Positions 6,386 to 12,347 of a DNA stretch of 12,347 bases are shown here, one piece after another. This stretch comes from an uncultured Candidatus Saccharibacteria bacterium. GTDB lineage: Bacteria > Patescibacteriota > Saccharimonadia > Saccharimonadales > Saccharimonadaceae. How positions within the stretch are numbered: position 1 is the first letter of the stretch; each line of letters begins with the position of its first letter. The position numbers and the translations under genes are program-made. The notes beneath the pieces are model-generated. The model saw nothing but the letters and a program-made list of their open reading frames with translations. It searched no databases and was not told the DNA's origin. The DNA lies in NCBI GenBank assembly GCA_938036845.1, contig CALHWA010000157.1:1-12347 (forward strand), in the 5' to 3' direction.

Positions 6386-7111
6386 CTACTTGTCCGTGAG
6401 TGTGTTGCCATATTCGTGCCGTACTTCCGTAAAGAGAAGACTAGCTAACCCAAGAACTCCTATCGCGTACTGCCTTGCATCGTCACGTTCCGATACCCCG
6501 TGCCGTACTGCATTAGAGATTGCCTGCGTAAAACCGATAGCCAGGCTGCGCCAGCCTTCAGTCTCATTGCTTTGAGAGCCAAGGCGCAGTTGGCCGTTAT
6601 CGCCGAAAACTTTCGCCATCAGTGACTTACCAATTAAGCGCTGGCCGTTCTTGTCGGTTGGAGTGCCCGCCCACTCTCGGACCTTGCTTTCTACAAATAT
6701 CGACACTTGAGCCGGAACCTTATCCCATTCTTCGCGCTGAACAAGCGTCTTAACATGTTCCCATAGCTCTGGGTCATAATCGGTAGGGGTAACCACTGAA
6801 TCGTCGTCATCCAATTCAAGACGAATCTTATATATTGCCGCATCGATAATACTACAGCACTCTTTAATGCCGGATTGTCTCGCATTTATATAGGCGGAGT
6901 CATCGCCGCCTACGACCCATGCGGGGCAATAACTAACCGACGTCTGCTGTGTAACTAGATAGTCCTGGTCGCCGAAATACCCGCTAAGAACGACTCGAAC
7001 TTTTCCGTCCCAGGTCGAGAGACCCTCGCTTTCGTGTACGACATTTAGGTGTTGTGCTTCTTCCTTGAGTAACTCAAGCTCCTTGATGGCGAGGTCCGCT
7101 CTCATGAGCAT
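6386..7111 (-). CDS. TIGR02391 / Hypoth_ymh domain protein
   Basis: A protein of about 241 residues from ATG 7111. The C-terminal 130 residues resemble the TIGR02391/Hypoth_ymh family: DPELWEHV...VP.QVSIFVESKVREWAG, KSLMAKVFG, GWRSLAIGFTQAISNAVRH and a final helix DDARQYAIGVLGLASLLF. The family has no settled biochemical role, but members are frequent in phage-related and defence regions. The R-H-containing segment before the last helix recalls HEPN-type helical RNase domains; that comparison is my inference. The N-terminal part is helical (LAIKELELLKEEAQ) and unassigned. The frame is open upstream to 7306, overlapping the membrane-protein gene, but ATG 7111 (or 7105) begins the first plausible helix. 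No strong Shine-Dalgarno sequence decides the start. It is the last gene of the phosphodiesterase unit. Confidence 0.7.
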   Translation of the reverse strand: MLMRADLAIKELELLKEEAQHLNVVHESEGLSTWDGKVRVVLSGYFGDQDYLVTQQTSVSYCPAWVVGGDDSAYINARQSGIKECCSIIDAAIYKIRLELDDDDSVVTPTDYDPELWEHVKTLVQREEWDKVPAQVSIFVESKVREWAGTPTDKNGQRLIGKSLMAKVFGDNGQLRLGSQSNETEGWRSLAIGFTQAISNAVRHGVSERDDARQYAIGVLGLASLLFTEVRHEYGNTLTDK

Positions 7112-7256
7112 AGTGTAGCGCGTCGCTCGAAAGAAGTCGTCATTGACAAGAGATGGCGAGATCAAAACAAGTCTCGTTACTGGCAGATGGGATATATTGG
7201 CTATGCTGCTGAGTCTGCGTATGACGGTAAGTAACAGTTGGGTGGTAGGCTGCTTC

Positions 7257-7862
7257 TCAGTGGGGAATGCCAACGATAAGCACGCAGAGCGCACTAAGAA
7301 GGCCAAATAAGATAAGTCCAGAGTATCGGGTAGACTGCGGCAAGGTTAAGTCTTCTTGTTGCAACGCGTCTTTGCTCTTTAATTCCGATATTAAGTTCAT
7401 GAGATGAGCAGCCTCTGCTCGCCAATTTCTTTTCCCTAAACGAAGCATGCTCTCGGGTGGCGTGAAGCTAACAAGAATTGAGCGTGTGATGAGAGGTTTG
7501 GCGGCGTCTAGCAGTTGCTTTGCCTTAGCGTCTTTAGTCTTATTTCTCGTGTCGTTAATGACATCCTCTACAACACGCTCTAGCTCTCTCTCTGAACGCA
7601 TGTGGAAAGCTCCGAGAATAATCATGCTTATGGCAGATATGGTCAGTTTGATGCACCAATATGCCAACTCGTGTCGATTGAATGATTCTTCTCCGAAAGA
7701 ACGCGCTACCTCGACTATGCAGTAAATGGTTGTAAATAACGCAATGTCGATAGCGGCTGATTCGAGGCGACCGAAAATGAAATACCGTAATACAAGGTCA
7801 ATTATTACGACGCCCGCGATGATTGACAAGGGCAGATAGTTGAGATGAGCGATGAAGGTCAT
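7257..7862 (-). CDS. Four-helix membrane protein of unknown function
   Basis: A 201-residue protein with three N-terminal transmembrane segments, at about residues 7-28 (PLSIIAGVVIIDLVLRYFIF), 36-53 and 67-87. A charged cytoplasmic-type domain of about 90 residues follows (ERELERVVEDVINDTRNKTK...), then a final segment at 180-199 (GLILFGLLSALCVLIVGIP). I chose ATG 7862 (GGGGTG about 8 nt before it) over the GTG at 7877. Either way the start lies inside the end of the phosphodiesterase gene, overlapping by 65 nt or more, so expression is coupled to it. No family recognised. Anchoring or sensing for the adjacent soluble enzyme is a reasonable inference from context only. Confidence 0.75.
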   Translation of the reverse strand: MTFIAHLNYLPLSIIAGVVIIDLVLRYFIFGRLESAAIDIALFTTIYCIVEVARSFGEESFNRHELAYWCIKLTISAISMIILGAFHMRSERELERVVEDVINDTRNKTKDAKAKQLLDAAKPLITRSILVSFTPPESMLRLGKRNWRAEAAHLMNLISELKSKDALQQEDLTLPQSTRYSGLILFGLLSALCVLIVGIPH

Positions 7863-9213
7863 TATCTGACACCCCACTTATCGAGAGAGATTTTAATCCC
7901 AGTTCTTGAAGTAGGTCGGCGGAACGGATTGGCTTGACTCGATCCATGTTGCTCACTTGCCCCTTGTATATCGCAGAGACGACTACTTCGTCAACAGAGG
8001 GACCGCCATGTGTGCCACGATGGTAGCCAAACCGCCAACCCAGGCGAGGAACAGAACCAAAATGAGTATCATTATCGGCGAACAGCAGAATGTCAGCAGA
8101 TCGCCCTTCGACGTACGATCGTGAATACTGATGCAAAAAGTCTGGGTACTTACCCATAAGAGGGACAGAAGGAATAGCCAATGTCGGAGCTTCTGCCGAG
8201 GTTAATGCCAATGGATCGGAGCCACTCCGTACTTCATATGTCAGCCCATCTTCGCCGTTATCATGCAATAAACCATAGCCGTCATCAGAAAGCACGTGAG
8301 TGTCTGTTCCCTCGCGGTAACATGCAAGAGATATTTCAGGGTTACTAGCAAGAAACTCAGTAATTTCTAGTGAATGGGGCTTTTCGCTTTTGGGTAAGTA
8401 AACATAGGCCGATCCATCGCCACTTGTTCGGATGTTAACGCGGTTCTGGTCGATGTACCGTGAGTTAACAGAAGATGCGATATTGGTTCGCTTCATGACC
8501 TGTTTTAACGAGGTATGGTACTGGATTGGTCGATGCCCATGGTCTGGCGCGATCAGTATCGAGGCGTTATCCCATATTCCAGCATTCTTGAGTGTGCATG
8601 CGAGCTTGCCAAGAGCTTGCGCCGTTCGTTTCATTTCTTCATAAACGCGTGGTGAGTCAGGACCTTCAAGATGAGAGAGCGAGTCGACGCGGGGTAGCCA
8701 CGCGACCGAACGCGAATGTGGATTGTCGATGATCAGTTGTCCGAGCTTATTCAGAATACGCTCTGGGTGCTGCGATAGGAAGGATGATTGAATTTCCGCT
8801 CCACGACGAACGACGCTTTGCACTGCAATCCGAGCCATGCCAGCAGGCGCATCTTCCAAAAAGGTCGTAACCTCACTCGACAAGTCACGATTCACGTCAA
8901 ATGGGCCACGCAAGCTCAAATAATTACGGCAGCAACTGCAGTCTGCTGCTTGCCATCGATGGCCAGGAATATGGTGTTCGTCTTGGAATGAGCCGGTTAG
9001 AATCGACGCGTGAGAAGCAATACTCACCGAAGGAACGTTGGAGATAACATTCTCGAGGAGTGCTCCGGTGTCTGGCTGGAGGTAATGCTCTTGAATTTCA
9101 GGAAGTTCCCCGCGTTCAAGCAGATCTATGAATGTAGACTTTCGCCAGCCATCGGCAATGATGACGACTTCCGACCGCGACGGTTCAGTCGGTCGATACT
9201 CGCCTGCACCCAT
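7798..9213 (-). CDS. Alkaline-phosphatase-superfamily phosphodiesterase (type I PDE / nucleotide pyrophosphatase-like)
   Basis: A 471-residue predicted metal-dependent phosphodiesterase or phosphatase. The motifs of the PF01663-type superfamily appear in order: VVIIADGWR with metal ligand Asp21; NVPSVSIASHASILTG, with Ser62 in the nucleophile position (usually Thr in NPP enzymes); DSLSH, giving Asp177 and His181 in D-x3-H spacing; APDHGH with Asp224-His225; and RGTHGG with His402. All expected ligands are therefore present and the enzyme should be active, probably with two zinc ions. No signal peptide or membrane segment is seen, so it acts in the cytoplasm, unlike many secreted relatives. 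I chose ATG 9213 over ATG 9231 because GGAGGTGA lies 8 nt before it. It leads a unit with the overlapping four-helix membrane gene and the TIGR02391 gene. The substrate is unknown: nucleotide, cyclic nucleotide, lipid head group and nucleic acid are all possible. It lacks the recognisable layout of PglZ. Confidence 0.85.
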   Translation of the reverse strand: MGAGEYRPTEPSRSEVVIIADGWRKSTFIDLLERGELPEIQEHYLQPDTGALLENVISNVPSVSIASHASILTGSFQDEHHIPGHRWQAADCSCCRNYLSLRGPFDVNRDLSSEVTTFLEDAPAGMARIAVQSVVRRGAEIQSSFLSQHPERILNKLGQLIIDNPHSRSVAWLPRVDSLSHLEGPDSPRVYEEMKRTAQALGKLACTLKNAGIWDNASILIAPDHGHRPIQYHTSLKQVMKRTNIASSVNSRYIDQNRVNIRTSGDGSAYVYLPKSEKPHSLEITEFLASNPEISLACYREGTDTHVLSDDGYGLLHDNGEDGLTYEVRSGSDPLALTSAEAPTLAIPSVPLMGKYPDFLHQYSRSYVEGRSADILLFADNDTHFGSVPRLGWRFGYHRGTHGGPSVDEVVVSAIYKGQVSNMDRVKPIRSADLLQELGLKSLSISGVSDNDLHRSSQLSALVNHRGRRNN

Positions 9214-9245
9214 AGCAGCATTCACCTCCATGTATCATGAATAGT

Positions 9246-9274
9246 ATTATAACTATATCGTTGGTTTATGTAAA
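9246..9274 (-). promoter_or_regulatory. Promoter of the phosphodiesterase unit
   Basis: On the minus strand, TTTACA (9274-9269), a 17-nt spacer and TATAAT (9251-9246) match consensus at 11 of 12 positions with ideal spacing. Transcription should start near 9239, giving a leader of about 26 nt that contains the GGAGGTGA ribosome-binding site of ATG 9213. The competing ATG 9231 would sit almost at the 5' end. Confidence 0.75.
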
Positions 9275-9466
9275 CTATCCGATTGTTTGTCGAGAAAATA
9301 ATGTTCGTTTACCGTCCGTTGCTGAAAGGGGACTGAGTGGTAATGCTCAGTGGGTGAGGCGGACAGTCTAGTCGTTGATGTAGAAATCAGCAAGCTCCCT
9401 AGCTGCCGCTATCGGCAGGGCCGCCTGTCTGAAGCACTGGTACTTACTGCATATCGCACGCTAAGA
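9275..9466. other. Intergenic stretch with two small hairpins
   Basis: Between the phosphodiesterase promoter and the stop of the polytopic membrane-protein gene no ORF is credible. Two perfect 6-bp hairpins occur: CTGCCG/CGGCAG (9403-9418) and ACTGAG/CTCAGT (9332-9351). Either could help end transcription of the membrane-protein gene on the minus strand, but neither is followed by a clear T-tract, so I do not call a terminator. Confidence 0.5.
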
Positions 9467-10795
9467 CTAGTACGGTTCGTACGCTGGCCCGTCATCAGTG
9501 CTCCAATCAACGTTGTCAGTGTCGCGCTCACTGTCGATCCACTCAGGAATATTGTCGCAGGGAAAGTAGTCCGGTGTAGTTTCGCCCGAATAGTGCCATC
9601 TGGCTTCGATGCGACTAGACCCGCCGATCGCGAGATAGCACCCGCCAATTGTTCGTCGCCAGGCGTACCATGCTTGCAAGTCATCTTGTACTTCAAGGTG
9701 GATGCCATGTGGCGCAGGAAGGTTGCCGATAGTCAATTGATTGAATATGATGGAGGTGTCCTTGTAATAGTGGTGTTCGGGGCGGTTGCGGTACAATCCC
9801 AGCTCAGTGCAGTAGATACTAGTGAGTGCATTTTTGGTTTCGTGAAACTCGCGACGATCGATCCAGGCGCCGCGCTGATCTCGCCCCGGAACGCCTGCGA
9901 GCTGCTTAAGCCGCTTGTTCCGCTGCCGGTTCAGACGCCCATTTCTTTTCACTACTTCACGATGTCTTTGCATGACATTGGACAGTTCGCGAGAGTTAGC
10001 GGCATTTGCAGCGTCGAGAAGTTGCTGACCATAGAATTCTCTTACGTTCTGGAGGCTCCAGTGGAATCCGAGAAGGACGGCGAACTTAGTCGAGTAACTG
10101 ATATTTTTATTGTGTATCGAGAGCAACTTCAGTTTCGTTTCTGCTGCGGCAATGAACGCGAGCGTGTATGAGAATGGGATCAAAGCAATTGGGAGAAATA
10201 CGGAGAACGCAAACAACCGTAGCTGCTGGGAAGCTTCGCTACTTGTGATATCGTTGATTACGTACTTTGTCACGTAGAACATTAAAAATGCGCCTACCCC
10301 AACTTGTATGTAATGATACAGTCTTATTGTGGAGGAGTCTTCTGAGTTCCGTTTTCCGATTTGACTCCCGATGATCGCGAACCCGAGAATTACTTGCAGT
10401 AATAGTTCAGCTGGATAAGGGAGCGATGTGATGTTTATGTATGCTGTGATAATTGGTGATATGCCAAGTGTTGCCTTGAGGATATTTTTGGCTAGCTGCG
10501 CGCTGCTGTTGGCTTTTAGGGGCTGTGCAATGAGCGTTGGGATCCCTGAAAATGCTGCCAGAATGATGGTGTCTTTTGTGAGTGATCGATCCCATATTCC
10601 GAACTTGCTTGCGATAAAGGTCAACGTGGCGACTGCGGTGCTGTAAAATAGCAAAACCCAAAGAATTGTCGGGCTAGTCGTGGCCTTAATTGCTGGTAGC
10701 CAGGCTTGCACTAGTCTGCGTCGATCTCTGAGTAAGGCGATAGCGACGATTAGTGCCACTAACGTAATGGTTGCTTCTTCGCGCGAGTTCAACAT
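9467..10795 (-). CDS. Polytopic membrane protein with a large C-terminal soluble domain
   Basis: A protein of 442 residues (451 if the GTG at 10822 is used). About six or seven hydrophobic segments fill the first 220 residues, among them TITLVALIVAIAL, TILWVLLFYSTAVATLTFI, LLLQVILGFAIIG, VGVGAFLMFYVTKYVI and LFAFSVFLPIALIPF. A basic helical linker (QRHREVVKRNGRLNRQRNKR) leads to a soluble C-terminal part of about 140 residues ending in a very acidic tail (SERDTDNVDWSTDDG). I recognise no family; it has no transporter or channel signature that I can name. The layout, a membrane sensor or pore joined to a cytoplasmic domain, is seen in many uncharacterised accessory proteins. Neither start has a good Shine-Dalgarno sequence; ATG 10795 is preferred because it begins just before the first membrane segment. 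A 273-codon frame on the other strand is its shadow. Confidence 0.75.
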   Translation of the reverse strand: MLNSREEATITLVALIVAIALLRDRRRLVQAWLPAIKATTSPTILWVLLFYSTAVATLTFIASKFGIWDRSLTKDTIILAAFSGIPTLIAQPLKANSSAQLAKNILKATLGISPIITAYINITSLPYPAELLLQVILGFAIIGSQIGKRNSEDSSTIRLYHYIQVGVGAFLMFYVTKYVINDITSSEASQQLRLFAFSVFLPIALIPFSYTLAFIAAAETKLKLLSIHNKNISYSTKFAVLLGFHWSLQNVREFYGQQLLDAANAANSRELSNVMQRHREVVKRNGRLNRQRNKRLKQLAGVPGRDQRGAWIDRREFHETKNALTSIYCTELGLYRNRPEHHYYKDTSIIFNQLTIGNLPAPHGIHLEVQDDLQAWYAWRRTIGGCYLAIGGSSRIEARWHYSGETTPDYFPCDNIPEWIDSERDTDNVDWSTDDGPAYEPY

Positions 10796-10845
10796 GGCGG
10801 GAAGGTGGCTTTGCTGCTGCACATGGCGCCATGGTAGTCGATTAA

Positions 10846-10896
10846 GGAGGCGAGGCTACTTCTTCGCCCTACTTCTCCAGCAACTCCCTCGCCTCC
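10846..10896. repeat. 10-bp inverted repeat spanning the stop codon of the XRE gene
   Basis: GGAGGCGAGG (10846-10855) and CCTCGCCTCC (10887-10896) are exact reverse complements, separated by 31 nt that include the TAG stop (10871-10869). On the minus strand the second arm is followed by TTAA, not a T-run, so it is a poor intrinsic terminator. It lies exactly where composition changes from the GC-rich flank to the AT-rich island. Confidence 0.7.
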
Positions 10897-11102
10897 ACCC
10901 CAATCTGCTCGGCCAGTCGTTCTAGGCTCTTGAGGGTGAGGTTGCGTTCGCCGCGTTCGACACCGCCCATGTAGGTGCGGTGGACGCCAAGTTGGTCTGC
11001 GAAGGCTTCTTGGCTCAGGCCTCTCTCCAGCCGGTAGGCACGCAGGTTCCTGCCCACCGTCTTCTGGAGATCACCAACAGCCACATCTCTCAGCCTGGCC
11101 AC
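10869..11102 (-). CDS. XRE-family helix-turn-helix transcriptional regulator
   Basis: A 77-residue protein that is almost only a Cro/C1-type DNA-binding domain (HTH_3-like). Residues about 15-72 contain the five-helix pattern: VGRNLRAYRLERGLSQEAFA, then the recognition helix region LGVHRTYMGGVERG, then NLTLKSLERLAEQIGV. Such single-domain XRE proteins repress or activate nearby genes, often in mobile elements. The start used is GTG 11102; no clear Shine-Dalgarno sequence supports it, and in-frame GTG codons just downstream are alternatives. It is followed at 74 nt by the polytopic membrane gene in the same direction, and diverges from the acetyltransferase gene. It is GC-rich like the right flank. 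It may control the island or its own promoter; no operator was identified. Confidence 0.85.
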   Translation of the reverse strand: MARLRDVAVGDLQKTVGRNLRAYRLERGLSQEAFADQLGVHRTYMGGVERGERNLTLKSLERLAEQIGVEARELLEK

Positions 11103-11188
11103 CTGCTACTTGAAGGTCTACAGACTGATGAGTAGCATCAAGCCGAGCGAGCGGTACACGATGCGCGGTAGTAGAGGGGAGGAACGCC

Positions 11189-11701
11189 ATGGTCATCTCG
11201 CTCCAGGCGCTGGCCGAGGCGCACATCCCCACCATCCTCGAGGCGTGCGCGGACTGGCCAGAGCTGGCGCAGTTTGGCCCGCCCTACTGGCGGCCGAGGA
11301 GCAGCGCGGAGCTGCGCCGCAAGATCGCGGACACGGCTGGCCCGCAGCCTGCTACGTCCTACAGCTTCGTCCTGGCGGATAGCGAAGGGCGGCTGGTCGG
11401 TGAGGCCTCGATCCATGCCATCGACTGGCGCAGCCGCGTTGCTCAGGTGGGAATTTGCATCTGGCGGCCGAGCGATCGGGGCCAGGGCTATGGCGCGGTG
11501 GGCAGTCGGGCTGTCATTGACTGGGCGGCTGGCCACCTGGGGCTGCATCGCCTGGAGGCGTGGATCCTGGCGGGCAACGGTGCGTCGCTTGGCCTCTTCC
11601 GCAATCTCGGTTTCGTCGAAGAAGGCCGGCTGACGCAGCGGTACCTGGTGGGCAGCCAGTACATGGACATGCTGGTGCTGGCACGCATCACTGAGGTGTA
11701 A
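11189..11701 (+). CDS. GNAT family N-acetyltransferase (RimJ/RimL-like)
   Basis: A 170-residue cytoplasmic enzyme predicted to move an acetyl group from acetyl-CoA to an amine: a protein N-terminus, small amine or antibiotic. The GNAT fold is clear. An N-terminal helical part (ADWPELAQFGPPYW) leads to strands VLADSEGRLVGEASIHAID and AQVGICIWRPSDRGQGYG, with the acetyl-CoA pyrophosphate loop RGQGYG near residues 97-102. The signature NGASLGLFRNLGFVEEGRL then matches the RimJ/RimL (Acetyltransf_3) subgroup. The length is normal and all core motifs are present. The start ATG 11189 is secured by GGGGAGGA, 5 nt upstream. It is GC-rich and diverges from the XRE gene (86-nt gap). The substrate cannot be told from sequence. 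Confidence 0.9.
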   Translation: MVISLQALAEAHIPTILEACADWPELAQFGPPYWRPRSSAELRRKIADTAGPQPATSYSFVLADSEGRLVGEASIHAIDWRSRVAQVGICIWRPSDRGQGYGAVGSRAVIDWAAGHLGLHRLEAWILAGNGASLGLFRNLGFVEEGRLTQRYLVGSQYMDMLVLARITEV

Positions 11702-11872
11702 GGAGGTGGGCGCAGGGGATGGTCGGCGGTGGCCAACTGTTCGCTGTTCCCTGCTTTTTAGTCCAATATCGCTGTTCTCCGTCGGCTGCTGCCGCTGGTC
11801 TGGCCTTCGCGCCTCGCGTTGCGGTTGGCTGCGGTCGTGCAAGCAGACGGTGCTTGGGGGAGAGGAGGCAGC

Positions 11873-12208
11873 ATGCGGCCTGAGCAGCCAGCAGGTGAAG
11901 CGGAGCGCTGCCCTGCGTGGTGCGCCGTCAACCACGAGGCGAGCGATGAACTTGATGACGTCATCCACGAGAGTGCTTATCTCCCCGTGGCGGGCGTTGT
12001 CCCTCAGTACGGGAACGGCGACGGTGGGCCCGAGCGACAGGCAGTACCAACCGAGCTCTACCTGGTGCGCTACCAGTACGCCGGCGAGGCGGACGAGTGG
12101 CTCTACCTCGGCGACGGGCACCACGGGCTGGACGTCAGCCCCGAGACGGCGCAGCGGCTGAGGCGAGCGATTGTCCGGCTGATGGGCACTAAAGCCGAGC
12201 GGCGTTGA
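11873..12208 (+). CDS. Small actinobacterial-type protein with a CPxWC motif (DUF6907-like)
   Basis: A 111-residue protein. Residues about 11-18 read CPAWCAVNH, a short Cys motif that may bind metal. A His/Asp-rich segment follows, then strand-like pieces (LYLVRYQYAG, EWLYLGDGHHGLDVS) and a final helix (PETAQRLRRAIVRLM). This order matches my recollection of DUF6907 proteins, which are widespread in Actinomycetota, often near XRE regulators or integrated elements; their function is unknown. I chose ATG 11873, not the longer frame from 11819, because GAGGAGG lies 4-5 nt before it. Together with the XRE and acetyltransferase genes it supports an actinomycete host. Confidence 0.7.
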   Translation: MRPEQPAGEAERCPAWCAVNHEASDELDDVIHESAYLPVAGVVPQYGNGDGGPERQAVPTELYLVRYQYAGEADEWLYLGDGHHGLDVSPETAQRLRRAIVRLMGTKAERR

Positions 12209-12225
12209 AACAGCTCCAGCAGTAC

Positions 12226-12347
12226 CTACGCTGACTGCTGCCCCAGCTCGGGCAAGCGGGCTTCTACCAAGCGGAGGCGACGATCGAGGTCGCGGAGTGA
12301 CTGTCTTGGGTGGAGAAGACGCTCTCGTGCATCGTGTCGCGCACGCC
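12226..12347 (-). CDS. Possible 3' end of a gene entering from the right edge (partial)
   Basis: A minus-strand frame is open from the right edge for about 40 codons and stops at TAG 12228-12226. Its translation (HPRQSLRDLDRRLRLVEARL, then PELGQQSA) has the heptad-like Leu pattern of a coiled-coil C-terminus, and its codons show the GC-high first and GC-low second position bias expected of coding DNA. It converges with the DUF6907-like gene. No family can be assigned from so short a piece. Confidence 0.35.
   Translation of the reverse strand, partial: RARHDARERLLHPRQSLRDLDRRLRLVEARLPELGQQSA

Noticed and set aside
9350..10171. 273-codon plus-strand frame opposite the polytopic membrane gene
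   Set aside because: The minus-strand frame has a coherent membrane protein with hydrophobic segments and basic linker; the plus frame has no recognisable domain or ribosome-binding site.
11138..12124. 328-codon minus-strand frame across the acetyltransferase and the CPxWC-motif gene
   Set aside because: It is antisense to a textbook GNAT protein and to a second well-started gene; its Arg/Pro/Ala-rich translation is typical of a shadow in GC-rich DNA.
1..12347. CRISPR array, retron, diversity-generating element, tRNA/rRNA or insertion sequence
   Set aside because: No regularly spaced repeats, reverse transcriptase, transposase, integrase, cas gene, tRNA-like cloverleaf or rRNA segment was found in any frame or strand.

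Overview
The window looks like an accessory region of a high-GC Gram-positive-type chromosome, most probably an actinomycete; Chloroflexota is the main alternative. The evidence is the two GC-rich flanks (spot counts of about 70% GC at 300-360 and 11220-11280), which carry a small helix-turn-helix protein, an XRE regulator, a RimJ/RimL-type acetyltransferase and a small CPxWC-containing protein of a type I associate with Actinomycetota. The middle, about 1750-10860, is clearly AT-richer (spot counts of about 35% at 2761-2820 and 43% at 4501-4560) and has E. coli-like promoters. All its protein genes lie on the minus strand. I read it as a horizontally acquired island.

Left to right: a short double-HTH protein (+, 145-639) converges with a RhuM-family gene (-, 692-1750) that has an apparently leaderless promoter. 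Next on the minus strand come a doubtful 81-codon ORF, a single-pass membrane protein (2119-2622) and a small basic protein (2913-3329). In the gap between the last two, on the plus strand, is a perfect TTGACA-16-TATAAT promoter followed about 80 nt later by a strong intrinsic terminator: a candidate structured small RNA. A three-gene unit (5961 to 3414) follows, and two of its genes look damaged. The first is a membrane-anchored protein with a one-base frameshift near 5900. The last is a large protein of unknown function cut by an in-frame TGA at 3876-3878. A roughly 420-nt stretch without a supported gene separates this unit from the next.

The second unit (9213 to 6386) has its own near-consensus promoter. 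It encodes an alkaline-phosphatase-superfamily phosphodiesterase with the full metal-ligand set, a four-helix membrane protein and a protein with a C-terminal TIGR02391/Hypoth_ymh-type domain. Upstream lies another polytopic membrane protein with a large soluble tail (9467-10795), and then the XRE regulator (10869-11102) at the right border. The right flank holds the acetyltransferase, the small Cys-containing protein and a possible gene end at the window edge.

No transposase, integrase, tRNA, rRNA or CRISPR array was seen. The mix of RhuM, TIGR02391, predicted hydrolase, membrane proteins and unknown genes resembles a defence or mobile-element cargo region. The phosphodiesterase/membrane/TIGR02391 unit and the small RNA are the best candidates for something undescribed. 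A defence role is inference only.
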